Below, piece after piece: positions 1-7,061 of a stretch of 28,995 nucleotides of DNA. The translations under genes were made by a program, and so were the position numbers. How positions within the stretch are numbered: the first letter of the stretch is position 1; every line of letters starts with the position of its first letter. The notes under the pieces are model-generated. The model was not told where the DNA came from, ran no database searches, and saw only the letters and a list, made by a program, of their open reading frames with translations. Source of the stretch: a virus; IMG/VR virus record IMGVR_UViG_3300044718_000063, positions 1-28,995 of that record; one strand, 5' to 3'.

Positions 1-752
1 GATTCGTCATAGATTTTCTGAAGACGCGCGTTCAAAGAGTCTTTCAGCTTGTCGTTGGCTGAAATCTCGCTGTTGACGATATTGAGGTGCTCACGCGCCT
101 GGTCCATATTCTTGGGATTGAGGAACGTTCCTTTATTCGCCTGGAGCGTCTCATCGTTCAGCCGCTTCATCGCTTCGGTCATGCCGCCTGCGGCCTGGGC
201 TGCATTGGCGATGCCCTCGCCAACCTTCATAATCATGGGCACTGCCGCATCAATGATCGCAAGAGGGAATGCTGCCGCCATGATTGGGCCAAGGATAGAG
301 CTGCGTGAAATAACCTGGTTGAGTGCGCGATTCTGAAGTCCCAGTGTCTGTTCCAGTAGCCTGCCGGCGACGTTGGCCTTCGTCTGCTCATTGGTCATGC
401 CCATGAACGCGGTGGACGCGCTTCTTACCATGGGTACCCAACTTCCCGACATGACGGCTGCCGACTTCTGGGTAGCTGCAGTAGTGGCCGCCATCGCCGC
501 CATGTTCTCTTTAATGCGCGCGTTCACTTCAGCGATTGTCTTCTGCTCTTCTTCCCATTTGGCTGTGAGGACCGCAACGGCCGCTGCGCCCGTGAGTGTG
601 GCCTTGCTCTGGTTAGCAATAGCCGCAGCTGCCGCTTCAGAAGCAGTAACGACCTTCGATCCCATGGCATCGCCTGAAGACGAGATCTGCTGGAAGCCGG
701 TAACAGCTCCGTTCGAATCAACCGTGACCGTGATTTGTACTGGCGTCGCCAT
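1..752 (-). CDS. Tail tape measure protein, N-terminal part (cut by window edge)
   Basis: This open frame starts at an ATG whose A overlaps the TGA of the upstream gene (TGATG) and runs without a stop to the left edge, giving about 250 residues of an incomplete protein. It begins MATPVQITVTVDSNG, a beta-rich start, followed by long Ala-rich helical stretches with coiled-coil character (AAAAAIANQSKA, KWEEEQKTIAEVNARIKEN) and a hydrophobic segment around SILGPIMAAAFPLAIIDAA. Such composition, and a position directly after the tail-assembly genes, are typical of tape measure proteins, which set tail length and help DNA ejection. The family call rests on composition and context rather than on a catalytic motif. 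The rest of the gene and the baseplate/fibre genes should lie to the left. Confidence 0.8.
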   Translation of the reverse strand, partial: MATPVQITVTVDSNGAVTGFQQISSSGDAMGSKVVTASEAAAAAIANQSKATLTGAAAVAVLTAKWEEEQKTIAEVNARIKENMAAMAATTAATQKSAAVMSGSWVPMVRSASTAFMGMTNEQTKANVAGRLLEQTLGLQNRALNQVISRSSILGPIMAAAFPLAIIDAAVPMIMKVGEGIANAAQAAGGMTEAMKRLNDETLQANKGTFLNPKNMDQAREHLNIVNSEISANDKLKDSLNARLQKIYDE

Positions 753-1150
753 CAGCGTGACTTCCTGAAGTCCATGCCGCATCTGCTCTTGCGGCAGCGC
801 ATGGCGGTGCTGGAATATTGCCTCGTGCCGCATTGCGGGCACGCAGGATGAGAGCGCTCAAATTCCTGGCGGGCGGCCTCCAGCGCACGCAGGCCCTCGG
901 CTTCGTCCGCCATGATCGGGATCTCCACGTTCGAATCGATCAATCCGCGAATCCACAGGATGTAGCTGGCAAAGTCGTAAAAGCCGTCCGCCATGGTGCG
1001 CATAGGCATCACTTTGGCCAGCGTCTCTTCGTCGGCGTCCTGCGCGCGGAGATTATCGAGCTGCCGTTCCACGTCCTCCGCGTCCAGAGATTCCACCATC
1101 AGCTCAAGCGCTGCTTGTCGCACGCCGTCCATGTGTTGCGTCACGATCAC
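752..1150 (-). CDS. Putative tail assembly protein with C-terminal zinc ribbon
   Basis: This 132-residue protein lies directly before the tape measure gene, the slot usually held by tail assembly chaperones. The first ~95 residues are helical and acidic. The last ~30 carry CPQCG and later CRKSRCG, a four-cysteine zinc-ribbon-like end. The start is a GTG preceded by GGAGGGGG, which lies inside the last codons of the upstream gene. It is in the same frame as that gene, separated only by an amber codon and one further codon (TAG TCT GTG), so a readthrough fusion is possible as well as re-initiation. Its stop overlaps the tape measure start by one base. The chaperone role is inferred from position. 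Confidence 0.6.
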   Translation of the reverse strand: MIVTQHMDGVRQAALELMVESLDAEDVERQLDNLRAQDADEETLAKVMPMRTMADGFYDFASYILWIRGLIDSNVEIPIMADEAEGLRALEAARQEFERSHPACPQCGTRQYSSTAMRCRKSRCGMDFRKSR

Positions 1151-1153
1151 AGA

Positions 1154-1942
1154 CTAAGCCCCCTCCACAGCGCCCTCAGGCCGAGCTTCACCCGTGACGA
1201 AAAGCTGCGCCACTGCTTCCGCTTTGTGGTAGCCATCCATCTCGCGCCTGATCTGCTCGACGGATTCCAATGCCTTGCCGGCCACGCCATATCCATCGAC
1301 GGAAAGGATGAGCTGGTCATAGAGTTCCAGCAGCAGGCGGTTTCTGGTTGAGTAGACGGTAGTGCTGCCCTTGCGCAAGCCACCCACGCGGCTGACAGCG
1401 CCGCCGCGCATGTAGCGTCTCTTCTGCTCGATGGTGGGTGGCTTGAAGCGGTGAACCAACCCTTTATATGTGGTGTTGCTATTCGCCGGCGTTGTCTTTG
1501 ACCACATGGCGTCGATCCGCGCTTCCACGGAATCACAGTCGAACGGCTTGTCATCATCAATATCCGATCTGTAGACCTCACTCAGCAGCCCGGAAACCGG
1601 AACAGAGTGGCGCGGCAATATTTTTTTGAAATCTTCCAGTGTGGTCAGCTCGCGCGAATAGCCGACCACTTTTGTCAATGTGGATTCAAGCAGCTCGATG
1701 CCGGTCGTCTGAATATCAGTGGTGTTCGTCTGCGCCACGCCTTCTGTGCGGGAGGATATATAGAACCCGCTGAAATAACTCTCCCAGTCGGGCTGCAGGA
1801 TGCGCCGGAAGTAAAAGGTGTAATCGCGTTTGCCTTCGCGCAGCACGAGCACGCGAGGTTCGTCGAGCATGAGCAGTGCTGGAGGTGTCCAGGTTGCATT
1901 GCTGAGTTCGTTGCCGTTCTCTAAAACGTTTGCCGCTTCCAT
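1154..1942 (-). CDS. Putative tail assembly / minor tail protein
   Basis: This 262-residue protein has an ATG start with AGGAG ten bases upstream. I do not recognise a named family with certainty. The sequence is mixed alpha/beta, with acidic and basic patches, an SDIDDDKPFDCDSVEARID region in the middle and a basic RKGSTTVYSTRNR stretch towards the C-terminus. It is the second gene before the tape measure in a single-direction tail operon, which suggests a tail-assembly chaperone or a related tail component. It ends ...VEGA-TAG, and the frame stays open after the amber codon into the next gene. It is preceded by a 135-base gap that holds three tandem hairpins, so its translation could be controlled separately from the accessory genes upstream. 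Confidence 0.5.
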   Translation of the reverse strand: MEAANVLENGNELSNATWTPPALLMLDEPRVLVLREGKRDYTFYFRRILQPDWESYFSGFYISSRTEGVAQTNTTDIQTTGIELLESTLTKVVGYSRELTTLEDFKKILPRHSVPVSGLLSEVYRSDIDDDKPFDCDSVEARIDAMWSKTTPANSNTTYKGLVHRFKPPTIEQKRRYMRGGAVSRVGGLRKGSTTVYSTRNRLLLELYDQLILSVDGYGVAGKALESVEQIRREMDGYHKAEAVAQLFVTGEARPEGAVEGA

Positions 1943-2002
1943 AAATGGAGTTCTCCTGAAAAATTGACTTTGGATTTTGTGCTACGTGGAACGTTTCTCG
2001 GT

Positions 2003-2075
2003 GAGAGCGGCGAAGCGGTGCCGACTCTCAGAGCAGCGAAGCGGTGCTGCTCTCATCAGCGAAGCGATGCTGATG
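2003..2075 (-). repeat. Three tandem stem-loops with identical loop and different stems
   Basis: Three hairpins follow one another with no spacing. On the + strand: GAGAG-CGGC / GCCG-A-CTCTC (2003-2029), AGAGCAGC / GCTGCTCT (2030-2053, perfect 8 bp) and CATCAGC / GCTGATG (2054-2075, perfect 7 bp). The loops are GAAGCGGT, GAAGCGGT and GAAGCGAT; in the transcript (- strand) they read ACCGCTTC and ATCGCTTC. Stems differ in sequence but keep pairing, while the loops stay almost the same, which is the pattern of selected structure with loop recognition. They start two bases after the stop of the upstream gene and end about 60 bases before the next start. No U-tract follows, so a simple intrinsic terminator is unlikely. 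Confidence 0.75.
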
Positions 2076-2077
2076 TC

Positions 2078-2392
2078 TTACTGGACTTGCTTAAAAGCAT
2101 CCCTGATGAGGCGCAGACGTTCTTTACCAAACTCTGCACCCGTGGATGTTTCCCACCATCCTGACGGTTTATCAGTCTCTTGCCGGTCTATTCCGTCCAA
2201 TATTTGCTCAACCTCAGACTGGACCTGACCGACGAATTGGCCGTAATCGTCGTCGGCTTTTTTCTGGCACCAGCCCGGACGCTCCGGTGCCTCGCTAAGA
2301 TAAAGCGCGTACGCTGCAATCCAAGCAAGCTTCTGTTCCAAGGTGTGGTCCTCGGTTAGGAACGTGCTCCAATAATATTGTCCGATCATCAT
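2078..2392 (-). CDS. Hypothetical 104-residue accessory protein
   Basis: I do not recognise this protein. It starts at the first of two adjacent ATGs (MMIGQYYWSTFLTED); the open frame extends further upstream, but that part crosses a strong hairpin and the start of the extension overlaps the acb2-like gene. The protein is rich in aromatic residues (YYW, GWW, W at several places) and mostly helical, with an acidic middle (KKADDDYGQFVGQVQSEVE) and a basic C-terminus. It has no signal peptide or membrane segment. It lies between the Acb2-like gene and the three tandem hairpins, so it is probably part of the same accessory cassette inserted between the tail-tube and tail-assembly genes. Confidence 0.6.
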   Translation of the reverse strand: MMIGQYYWSTFLTEDHTLEQKLAWIAAYALYLSEAPERPGWCQKKADDDYGQFVGQVQSEVEQILDGIDRQETDKPSGWWETSTGAEFGKERLRLIRDAFKQVQ

Positions 2393-2421
2393 GGCTTTAT
2401 CTTTCTTACCACATCTATGGA

Positions 2422-2456
2422 CCGCAGGGCAGAGCTTTTTTTTCTCTACCCTGCGG
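2422..2456 (-). other. Strong hairpin just after the Acb2-like gene
   Basis: CCGCAGGG (2422-2429) and CCCTGCGG (2449-2456) are perfect inverted copies. They extend inwards through one mismatch to AGAG/CTCT, leaving a 9-base loop that is A-rich in the transcript. The hairpin begins ten bases after the stop of the Acb2-like gene. No run of U follows in the direction of transcription, so it may protect the 3' end of the upstream message or limit read-through rather than terminate. Confidence 0.6.
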
Positions 2457-2465
2457 CACTGCGCG

Positions 2466-2672
2466 CTAGAACCGTCCTTTGAGAGCAACCGACGCGTTGG
2501 CTGTCATCACGGCTTCGCGAATCTTGCGAATCGCGGCCGATTGGTCAGCTGATCGCGGAGTGTTCTCCAGGATGGTTTTGGCAAACTGTTTGGCTGCGGC
2601 TCTGATCGCTTCATACTTCGCGACTTGGTCAGCCTCAACCGGGTGATAACTAAAAAGGTCGTCCAGATCCAT
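2466..2672 (-). CDS. acb2: Acb2-family anti-CBASS cyclic-nucleotide sponge
   Basis: This 68-residue protein closely follows the pattern I know for the Acb2 family (the short helical-hairpin proteins that include T4 Vs.4): an aromatic-Tyr-His-Pro start (SYHP, residues 8-11), Gln then a Tyr-containing helix (KYEAIRAAAKQFAKTI), a PRSADQS turn, and a second helix ending in EAVMTANASVAL. Known Acb2 proteins form small oligomers in the cytoplasm that bind cyclic di- and trinucleotide signals, so the CBASS effector is not activated. The start has a strong SD (AAGGAG, 5 bases from ATG). The gene lies 12 bases after the tail-tube gene and would be made late, unlike many early anti-defence genes. The call is from sequence pattern only; cyclic-nucleotide specificity cannot be read. 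Confidence 0.82.
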   Translation of the reverse strand: MDLDDLFSYHPVEADQVAKYEAIRAAAKQFAKTILENTPRSADQSAAIRKIREAVMTANASVALKGRF

Positions 2673-2684
2673 GATTCTCCTTGT

Positions 2685-4097
2685 TTAAGCGCCCACTCCG
2701 TAGGCAGCCTGGTTATTGATCACGATGGCCTGAAACACTTCCTGCGGTCCGGGCTTGAGCACGGCGTTGTCGCCGGCATTCATCTGCCAGATCTGCTCAC
2801 GTCCGCTCTGCCCGATCTGGAATGTGTCCAGCATGGTGTAAGGAAACTGCAGGGTCATCTGTTGCGACGCGCCGGAGTTGGTGATGATCTGTAGTTCCTT
2901 CTGCGTGTCGTTCTCTGAAATCGTGCGCATATCGTCGGCACTGGTCGCTTTCACGTTGACCATCACGTTGGCGCGCTGTTTCAGCACCTTCATGAAGGTT
3001 GCCCAGAAGCCGCTGCCTGGAGCGAGATTGGGGACCATCTCGGCGGTGATATGGACCTGCCAGTCTGTCACGCGTTCCTTGATGCTGCTGAGCGCAGTGG
3101 TTGCCGTAGGCAGCGCCGCGCCCACAACAAAGCCCGTGCCCGGCTCGGTGAAGACGGCAGCAGCGGCGAATGGTCCACCAGCCTGTTTTGTTTCCGTCGC
3201 TGTGATAATCGCGGCATATACGAAAACACCTGTAACTCCGGGCGGCAGCGCCGCTGGCATCGTCGCTTTCGATACGCTGTTCGCCGGGACCAGAATTGAG
3301 ATCTCCTGGCTGCCGATGGTTTCACCAGCAGCGTTCGTATATGTGAATCTATAGAAGGCAGTGCGCTGCGCCTGCGCGCCGAGTACGCTTGTCGAAAGCA
3401 CGATCTGGAAGCGCGGATCGGTGAGGTCCGGCGCGGAAGGCCCAATTTTGATATCGGTGTCCGAACCAAAAAGGAATAGCGGCGCACTCAATGGCGGGAA
3501 CGTGACCGCTCCGTCCACCTTCTTACCGCTGCCCACCATCTTGAACTGCACCTGCAGCGGACCAGACTCTTTTCCGGAGATGACCAGGTCAAGAATCGCC
3601 ATGTCAGGCAGCTGGAAGATCACGTCGTTCGTTTCCTGGCACAGCAACGAGGTCACCGGCATCTGGTTGGTCGCCTGAAGGAACTTCATCGTGTGCACGA
3701 AGGGCCCAGCACCCGTGACGGTCTCATTGCCCAGGATGAAGAAAAGCACCCAGCCGGCGAGGAACGCGTCCAGGTCCATCGTGCCGTCAAAACTGCTCGC
3801 TTCCGCAATGCGCAGCTTCGTCGCAGCCCACTGATGGCCTTTGTTGGCCATTTGCTCATCAGTGTAATGGGACGGAGTATGGACCGCGTTGTAATTGCCG
3901 GCATTGCGCGGCCGCTGCGTGTAGCTCGCTGCAGCGACCGGCGTGAGAAAGTTGTTTTGCTTGTTGGGCGCAATGACCAGGTTGCGGATGTCGAGCACGT
4001 CCTGCGGCTCGAAGGCAAACCGCAGCACAATGCAGCGCAGCATCCAGTTGATAAAACGAATGCCCATATTAAAGAAGCCGTAACTTAACCTGATCAA
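2685..4097 (-). CDS. Major tail (tube) protein with inserted Ig/FN3-like domain
   Basis: This 470-residue protein is the only large structural gene between the head-completion genes and the tail-assembly genes, the expected place of a siphovirus tail tube. No sheath gene accompanies it. Residues ~40-235 and ~340-465 are beta-rich with small residues and fit a tube protein. Residues ~245-335 (FYRFTYTNAAGET, then VTGVFVYAAI) look like an Ig/FN3-type beta sandwich inserted in the middle, as in some decorated tails. The chosen start is TTG, preceded by AAGGAGGTGAGCGC and overlapping the upstream TGA; an ATG lies ten codons further in. The assignment is from context and composition. Confidence 0.65.
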   Translation of the reverse strand: MIRLSYGFFNMGIRFINWMLRCIVLRFAFEPQDVLDIRNLVIAPNKQNNFLTPVAAASYTQRPRNAGNYNAVHTPSHYTDEQMANKGHQWAATKLRIAEASSFDGTMDLDAFLAGWVLFFILGNETVTGAGPFVHTMKFLQATNQMPVTSLLCQETNDVIFQLPDMAILDLVISGKESGPLQVQFKMVGSGKKVDGAVTFPPLSAPLFLFGSDTDIKIGPSAPDLTDPRFQIVLSTSVLGAQAQRTAFYRFTYTNAAGETIGSQEISILVPANSVSKATMPAALPPGVTGVFVYAAIITATETKQAGGPFAAAAVFTEPGTGFVVGAALPTATTALSSIKERVTDWQVHITAEMVPNLAPGSGFWATFMKVLKQRANVMVNVKATSADDMRTISENDTQKELQIITNSGASQQMTLQFPYTMLDTFQIGQSGREQIWQMNAGDNAVLKPGPQEVFQAIVINNQAAYGVGA

Positions 4098-4411
4098 GCG
4101 CTCACCTCCTTGGTTTCCACCATGATGCCTTGCGGCGTAGCTGTAGCGTCGATGCCGAGATCCCGCAGCCCTTCAGCAGCCTGCTCTGGTGTCTCTTCTG
4201 ACGCGTCGGGCACGATCTCAAACAGAGCATGTCCATTGAAGTGCTCATTCTTGAGCACGCGCTCCCACTCGAACGCGCGCGTTACCATCTTCACTTCGCC
4301 AGGCTCAAAGACAAACGAGTGATTGCCGGCATGAACCTGAATGCGCGCGCCTGCAGCGCGCTCCTTGCCTAACTCTGTGAGCCTCACGTTGACAAAATCT
4401 TCTCTTGCCAT
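4094..4411 (-). CDS. Hypothetical head-tail region protein
   Basis: This 105-residue protein starts MAREDFVNVRL with GGGAGGAAGT directly upstream; the longer open frame to 4543 lacks such a site and overlaps the upstream gene. The sequence has a beta-rich first half (IQVHAGNHSFVFEPGEVKMV) and an acidic, probably flexible C-terminal part (DASEETPEQAAEG). It sits between a probable tail-terminator-type gene and the tail-tube gene and shares the overlap TTGA with the latter. This position suggests a small connector or tail component, but I recognise no specific family. Confidence 0.6.
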   Translation of the reverse strand: MAREDFVNVRLTELGKERAAGARIQVHAGNHSFVFEPGEVKMVTRAFEWERVLKNEHFNGHALFEIVPDASEETPEQAAEGLRDLGIDATATPQGIMVETKEVSA

Positions 4412-4422
4412 ACTTCCTCCCG

Positions 4423-4911
4423 TTACACCGATGTCGTATTGAATGGCCCATCCTCGGCCACAAAAAGCAGCTCCGCGTAATTGCAGAGAATTCCTTTGAA
4501 CATCACGAACGTGACCAGTCGCGCCGTCATGGGATCGCACCATCTAGCCTGGTGAACCTGCTGCGCGTCCGTCAATTTGCGATTGTTCTTAAACGCCGTG
4601 CGCATCGCTTCCACGTCGTCCTGAAAACTATCCTCTGTGACCGACGAAGCATCTGAGGCAAGGACCTTCGCGCTGCGGTACCACTTCAACAGAATGGTGT
4701 GACGGTCGCGATTGTCATTCGGGCCGCGATCCACGGACGCAGTGTTCTCCCGCGTGATCATGATCGTATTCAGTCGCCCCGCCGCATCCTGAAAGAGAGC
4801 AACGATGTCCGCGTCGTCAGTGCTCCACACCAGGTGTTTGTAGACCTTGCCGGAATTCGCCACGGCTGCAGCGATGACGGCCGTCTGATCGATGATTTTG
4901 CGGAGTGACAT
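4423..4911 (-). CDS. Putative tail terminator / head-tail joining protein
   Basis: This 162-residue protein starts at an ATG that overlaps the upstream stop by one base (TAATG). It contains an alpha-helical N-terminus (MSLRKIIDQTAVIAAAVANSGK), a middle with DDADIVALFQDAAGRLNTIMITRE, and a hydrophobic C-terminal part (MFKGILCNYAELLFVAEDG). Its size and place, after the gp10-like gene and two genes before the tail tube, match tail-terminator or neck proteins in siphophages. No diagnostic motif was seen, so the name rests on gene order. Confidence 0.5.
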   Translation of the reverse strand: MSLRKIIDQTAVIAAAVANSGKVYKHLVWSTDDADIVALFQDAAGRLNTIMITRENTASVDRGPNDNRDRHTILLKWYRSAKVLASDASSVTEDSFQDDVEAMRTAFKNNRKLTDAQQVHQARWCDPMTARLVTFVMFKGILCNYAELLFVAEDGPFNTTSV

Positions 4912-5456
4912 TAGTTCACGCCTCCGAAGCCTGCCAGAAGGTCAAAGCGCTGCCTACCCGCTTGCCACTCTTCAATGGCGACGGCGATCTCGCGTTCCAT
5001 GATTCCCGGCGCTTCCGCCTGCAGCTGCGCGAACGCCTGGTCAAACATGTGCTGTCCCTGCGTGCCGCGTTTCGCAATCGATCTGGAGATCGCAAAGGCG
5101 ACTGATAGCGCCTCTTTCTCATTCTCGATGTGCAGCTTCTTTTGCACCCACAGCAGGAGCGCCGATGGAGGCGGAAAGTGCGGGCGCGTGCCCAGTTCAA
5201 CAGGACCCGCATACATGTCAGCCGGAGGATGCACGCCGATGATCTCCTCCATGCGCGGTCCGTCCTGGTGAAACTCCGCGAAGACGCCGCCGAAAAGATT
5301 TCCCGTCGCGCCCACAGGTGTGTGGTCCTGCACCAGCGGAATACCACGCAGGCCGATCTTTTCCAATCCAATCGGGATGCCAGCCATCATCGCGGCGTGC
5401 AGCTCGGCTGGAGCTTCCAGCAGGCCGGTGATGGTGAGCTTTAATTCATTCGCCAT
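4911..5456 (-). CDS. HK97 gp10-like head-tail connector / tail completion protein
   Basis: This 181-residue protein starts MANELKLTITGLL at an ATG that overlaps the TGA of the upstream gene by one base; a longer frame to 5522 is open but would run through that gene. The sequence fits the HK97 gp10-like family: a helical first part ending in DHTPVGATGNLFGGVF (target residues of the 'D.(P)..TG.L' type), then a VHPPADMYAGPVELGTR region and FPPPSALLLWV. These proteins join head and tail in long-tailed phages. Placement among connector genes supports this. Confidence 0.68.
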   Translation of the reverse strand: MANELKLTITGLLEAPAELHAAMMAGIPIGLEKIGLRGIPLVQDHTPVGATGNLFGGVFAEFHQDGPRMEEIIGVHPPADMYAGPVELGTRPHFPPPSALLLWVQKKLHIENEKEALSVAFAISRSIAKRGTQGQHMFDQAFAQLQAEAPGIMEREIAVAIEEWQAGRQRFDLLAGFGGVN

Positions 5457-5647
5457 CAGCTGATCCCTATCACGTAGACAGAAAGGCCGATGAGCGCGAG
5501 CGCCATCACACCCAGCATCCACAACATCGCATTTGCCGTACGCACGTCCTGGTCAAACGACCATTTGTAAAATGCGTCCTGAGCAGCGGGCGGAAGCATC
5601 CGAACCCGCTGGAGGACTCTTTCTCGCTGTTTACGTGTCAGTGCCAT
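5456..5647 (-). CDS. Small single-span membrane protein
   Basis: This 63-residue protein has a basic N-terminal half (TRKQRERVLQRVRML) and one C-terminal membrane segment (about residues 40-61, MLWMLGVMALALIGLSVYVI). Both ends overlap neighbours by one base, so translation is coupled. A membrane protein within a connector-gene cluster is unusual, and I do not know its role. It may be a small accessory gene or help localise assembly. Confidence that it is a gene comes from the tight coupling at both ends. Confidence 0.65.
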   Translation of the reverse strand: MALTRKQRERVLQRVRMLPPAAQDAFYKWSFDQDVRTANAMLWMLGVMALALIGLSVYVIGIS

Positions 5648-6384
5648 CAGCGCGGCCTCCGGTGCGTGAGACGGTCCACGCCAGATCCCTGAGTGAGGTT
5701 CATATCGCCGATTGCTATCGCGCCGGCTGTGGGGCTGCCGCCCGACGATCCGCTCCCGCTCTCCTCAATCCCGATGTGGTCGTCATAGCGTTTTTTCAAT
5801 TGCTTGCCCAGCGACGCGTATTCCTGAGACTTGCTACGGTAGTTCACCGCGTCCGCCTGGATGCTGGAATCATTGGTGCGCGCGAATGCCGCCGAGAGTT
5901 TGTCGCAGCAGAAGGAAGCAGCCAGATCGCACACGGCTTCAAAGTCGGCGTCGGGAACCGTTGTTGCGACTGGGCTTTCTCCTGACGTGCCGGGGATGTG
6001 ACGCACGGTCCAGGTCACGCGAAGAGTGTCACTGGCCTGCGGAACCATGCTGGTGAGAGCGATCTTCAATCCCGCTGGTGTGCGATAGAGCAGCCAGTCT
6101 TCACCTTCAAGAAACGTGGGTGGCAGGTTGCCAACCGGGAATTCGATGCAGCGCACGATGGAGAATCCATCTTCGAAAGTTTCAGGAGGCGTGGCGGGTC
6201 CCGTGGGAAGAGCCAACAATGCATTGTTCGCGCCCACCAGGTCCGTCACCATCTCGCGTGGACGATCCTTGGAATAGCGCTTCACCGCCTGCGTGATCGC
6301 ATCGTCTCGATCCGACAGGCTGGTTTTGTTGGCGCTGTCCTGGATGCGCGATAATACTCCGGTTTCAAAGTCGGCGAGGTTCAT
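5647..6384 (-). CDS. Putative head-tail adaptor protein
   Basis: This 245-residue protein starts MNLADFETGVLSRIQD. Its first half looks like a helical adaptor (DRDDAITQAVKRYSKDRPRE), followed by a beta section containing LPTGPATPPETFEDGFS and PGTSGE, then a helical region (ADFEAVCDLAASFCCDKLSAAFA). The C-terminus is low-complexity and Gly/Ser-rich (ESGSGSSGGSPTAGA). It precedes the gp10-like gene, where gp6/gp15-type head completion proteins are found in long-tailed phages. The role is inferred from position and fold impression. Confidence 0.6.
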   Translation of the reverse strand: MNLADFETGVLSRIQDSANKTSLSDRDDAITQAVKRYSKDRPREMVTDLVGANNALLALPTGPATPPETFEDGFSIVRCIEFPVGNLPPTFLEGEDWLLYRTPAGLKIALTSMVPQASDTLRVTWTVRHIPGTSGESPVATTVPDADFEAVCDLAASFCCDKLSAAFARTNDSSIQADAVNYRSKSQEYASLGKQLKKRYDDHIGIEESGSGSSGGSPTAGAIAIGDMNLTQGSGVDRLTHRRPR

Positions 6385-6388
6385 AGGG

Positions 6389-6751
6389 CTAATTTTTCAC
6401 CACCAGGCGCAGGGTCGTGCTGGCGATTGCTGTACGACGTCTGCGCGCTGGCAATGGCTCTGACAATTCTCCGCGACCTCCTTTCCTCACCGTTTCGTAT
6501 TTACCACGCCGCTGCCTGCGCTGACTGATGCGCAAGCGATATTCACAAGTCATAATGTCGTCAAGCAGCTCATCTTCTTCCTCGGTCATGGCAGCGCCGC
6601 CCGCGCGCGCCAGGCGGTAGCTGGCTTCGCAGATCAAACGCGTGGCCATGCAATCTCTGCCTGTGTTCAGGCTGCCCATCATGAGCGAGATCTGCCGGTC
6701 CGAGAATCTAGCGAGCTTGATATCCATAAAAGAGCTGTTTACAGTTTCCAC
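6389..6751 (-). CDS. Hypothetical 120-residue basic protein
   Basis: The reading frame begins METVNSSFMDIKLARF and overlaps the end of the upstream gene by 13 bases; a start at the second Met (6727) is also possible. The protein is helical in the first two thirds (TRLICEASYRLARAGG, TEEEDELLDDIMTCEYRL) and strongly basic afterwards (RISQRRQRRGKYETVRKGGRG, PARRRRT). The basic tail could bind nucleic acid or be disordered. It lies between head and head-tail genes. I recognise no family. Confidence 0.55.
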   Translation of the reverse strand: METVNSSFMDIKLARFSDRQISLMMGSLNTGRDCMATRLICEASYRLARAGGAAMTEEEDELLDDIMTCEYRLRISQRRQRRGKYETVRKGGRGELSEPLPARRRRTAIASTTLRLVVKN

Positions 6752-6948
6752 TCTGCAGGTTCTAGATCAGCTATGAGATCAAATGTCTTCTCTGACGAAG
6801 AGCATTTGGGTACTGGCGGATGCTCCCATACCTTTCCCTCTGGTATCTCAACCTGCTTATCTTCATCAAAATATTTAGGTATTAACTCGATGTGGAGCGG
6901 CGCACCACATTCTGCGCATTCTGGGCATGATGTAAGAACCACTTTCAT
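6739..6948 (-). CDS. Small Cys-rich protein, zinc-ribbon-like
   Basis: This 69-residue protein starts MKVVLTSCPECAECGAPL, with AAAGGA about ten bases upstream. The longer open frame to 7266 is an antisense/overlap artefact across the preceding gene. Cysteines at 8, 11 and 14 plus a later PKCSSSEK suggest a metal-binding knuckle. The C-terminal half is acidic. It is one of several small Cys-rich proteins scattered over this phage. No function is known to me. Confidence 0.6.
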   Translation of the reverse strand: MKVVLTSCPECAECGAPLHIELIPKYFDEDKQVEIPEGKVWEHPPVPKCSSSEKTFDLIADLEPAEWKL

Positions 6949-6975
6949 GTGCGTTAATCCTTTCTGTTTCACAAA

Positions 6976-7010
6976 AGTCCCGGGCGGGTGTCCCCCTTCC
7001 AGCCCGGACT
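6976..7010 (-). terminator. GC-rich hairpin with short T run (weak terminator-like)
   Basis: On the transcribed strand AGTCCGGGC pairs with GCCCGGGACT with one bulged base, and TTTTG follows directly. It lies between the exported-protein gene and the small Cys-rich gene. The T run is short, so it may only attenuate. This is a sequence-based suggestion. Confidence 0.4.
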
Positions 7011-7061
7011 CTTGCCGACGCGCAGCGAGGAGATTGCGCCGCGCACCACCAACCTCTTTTT

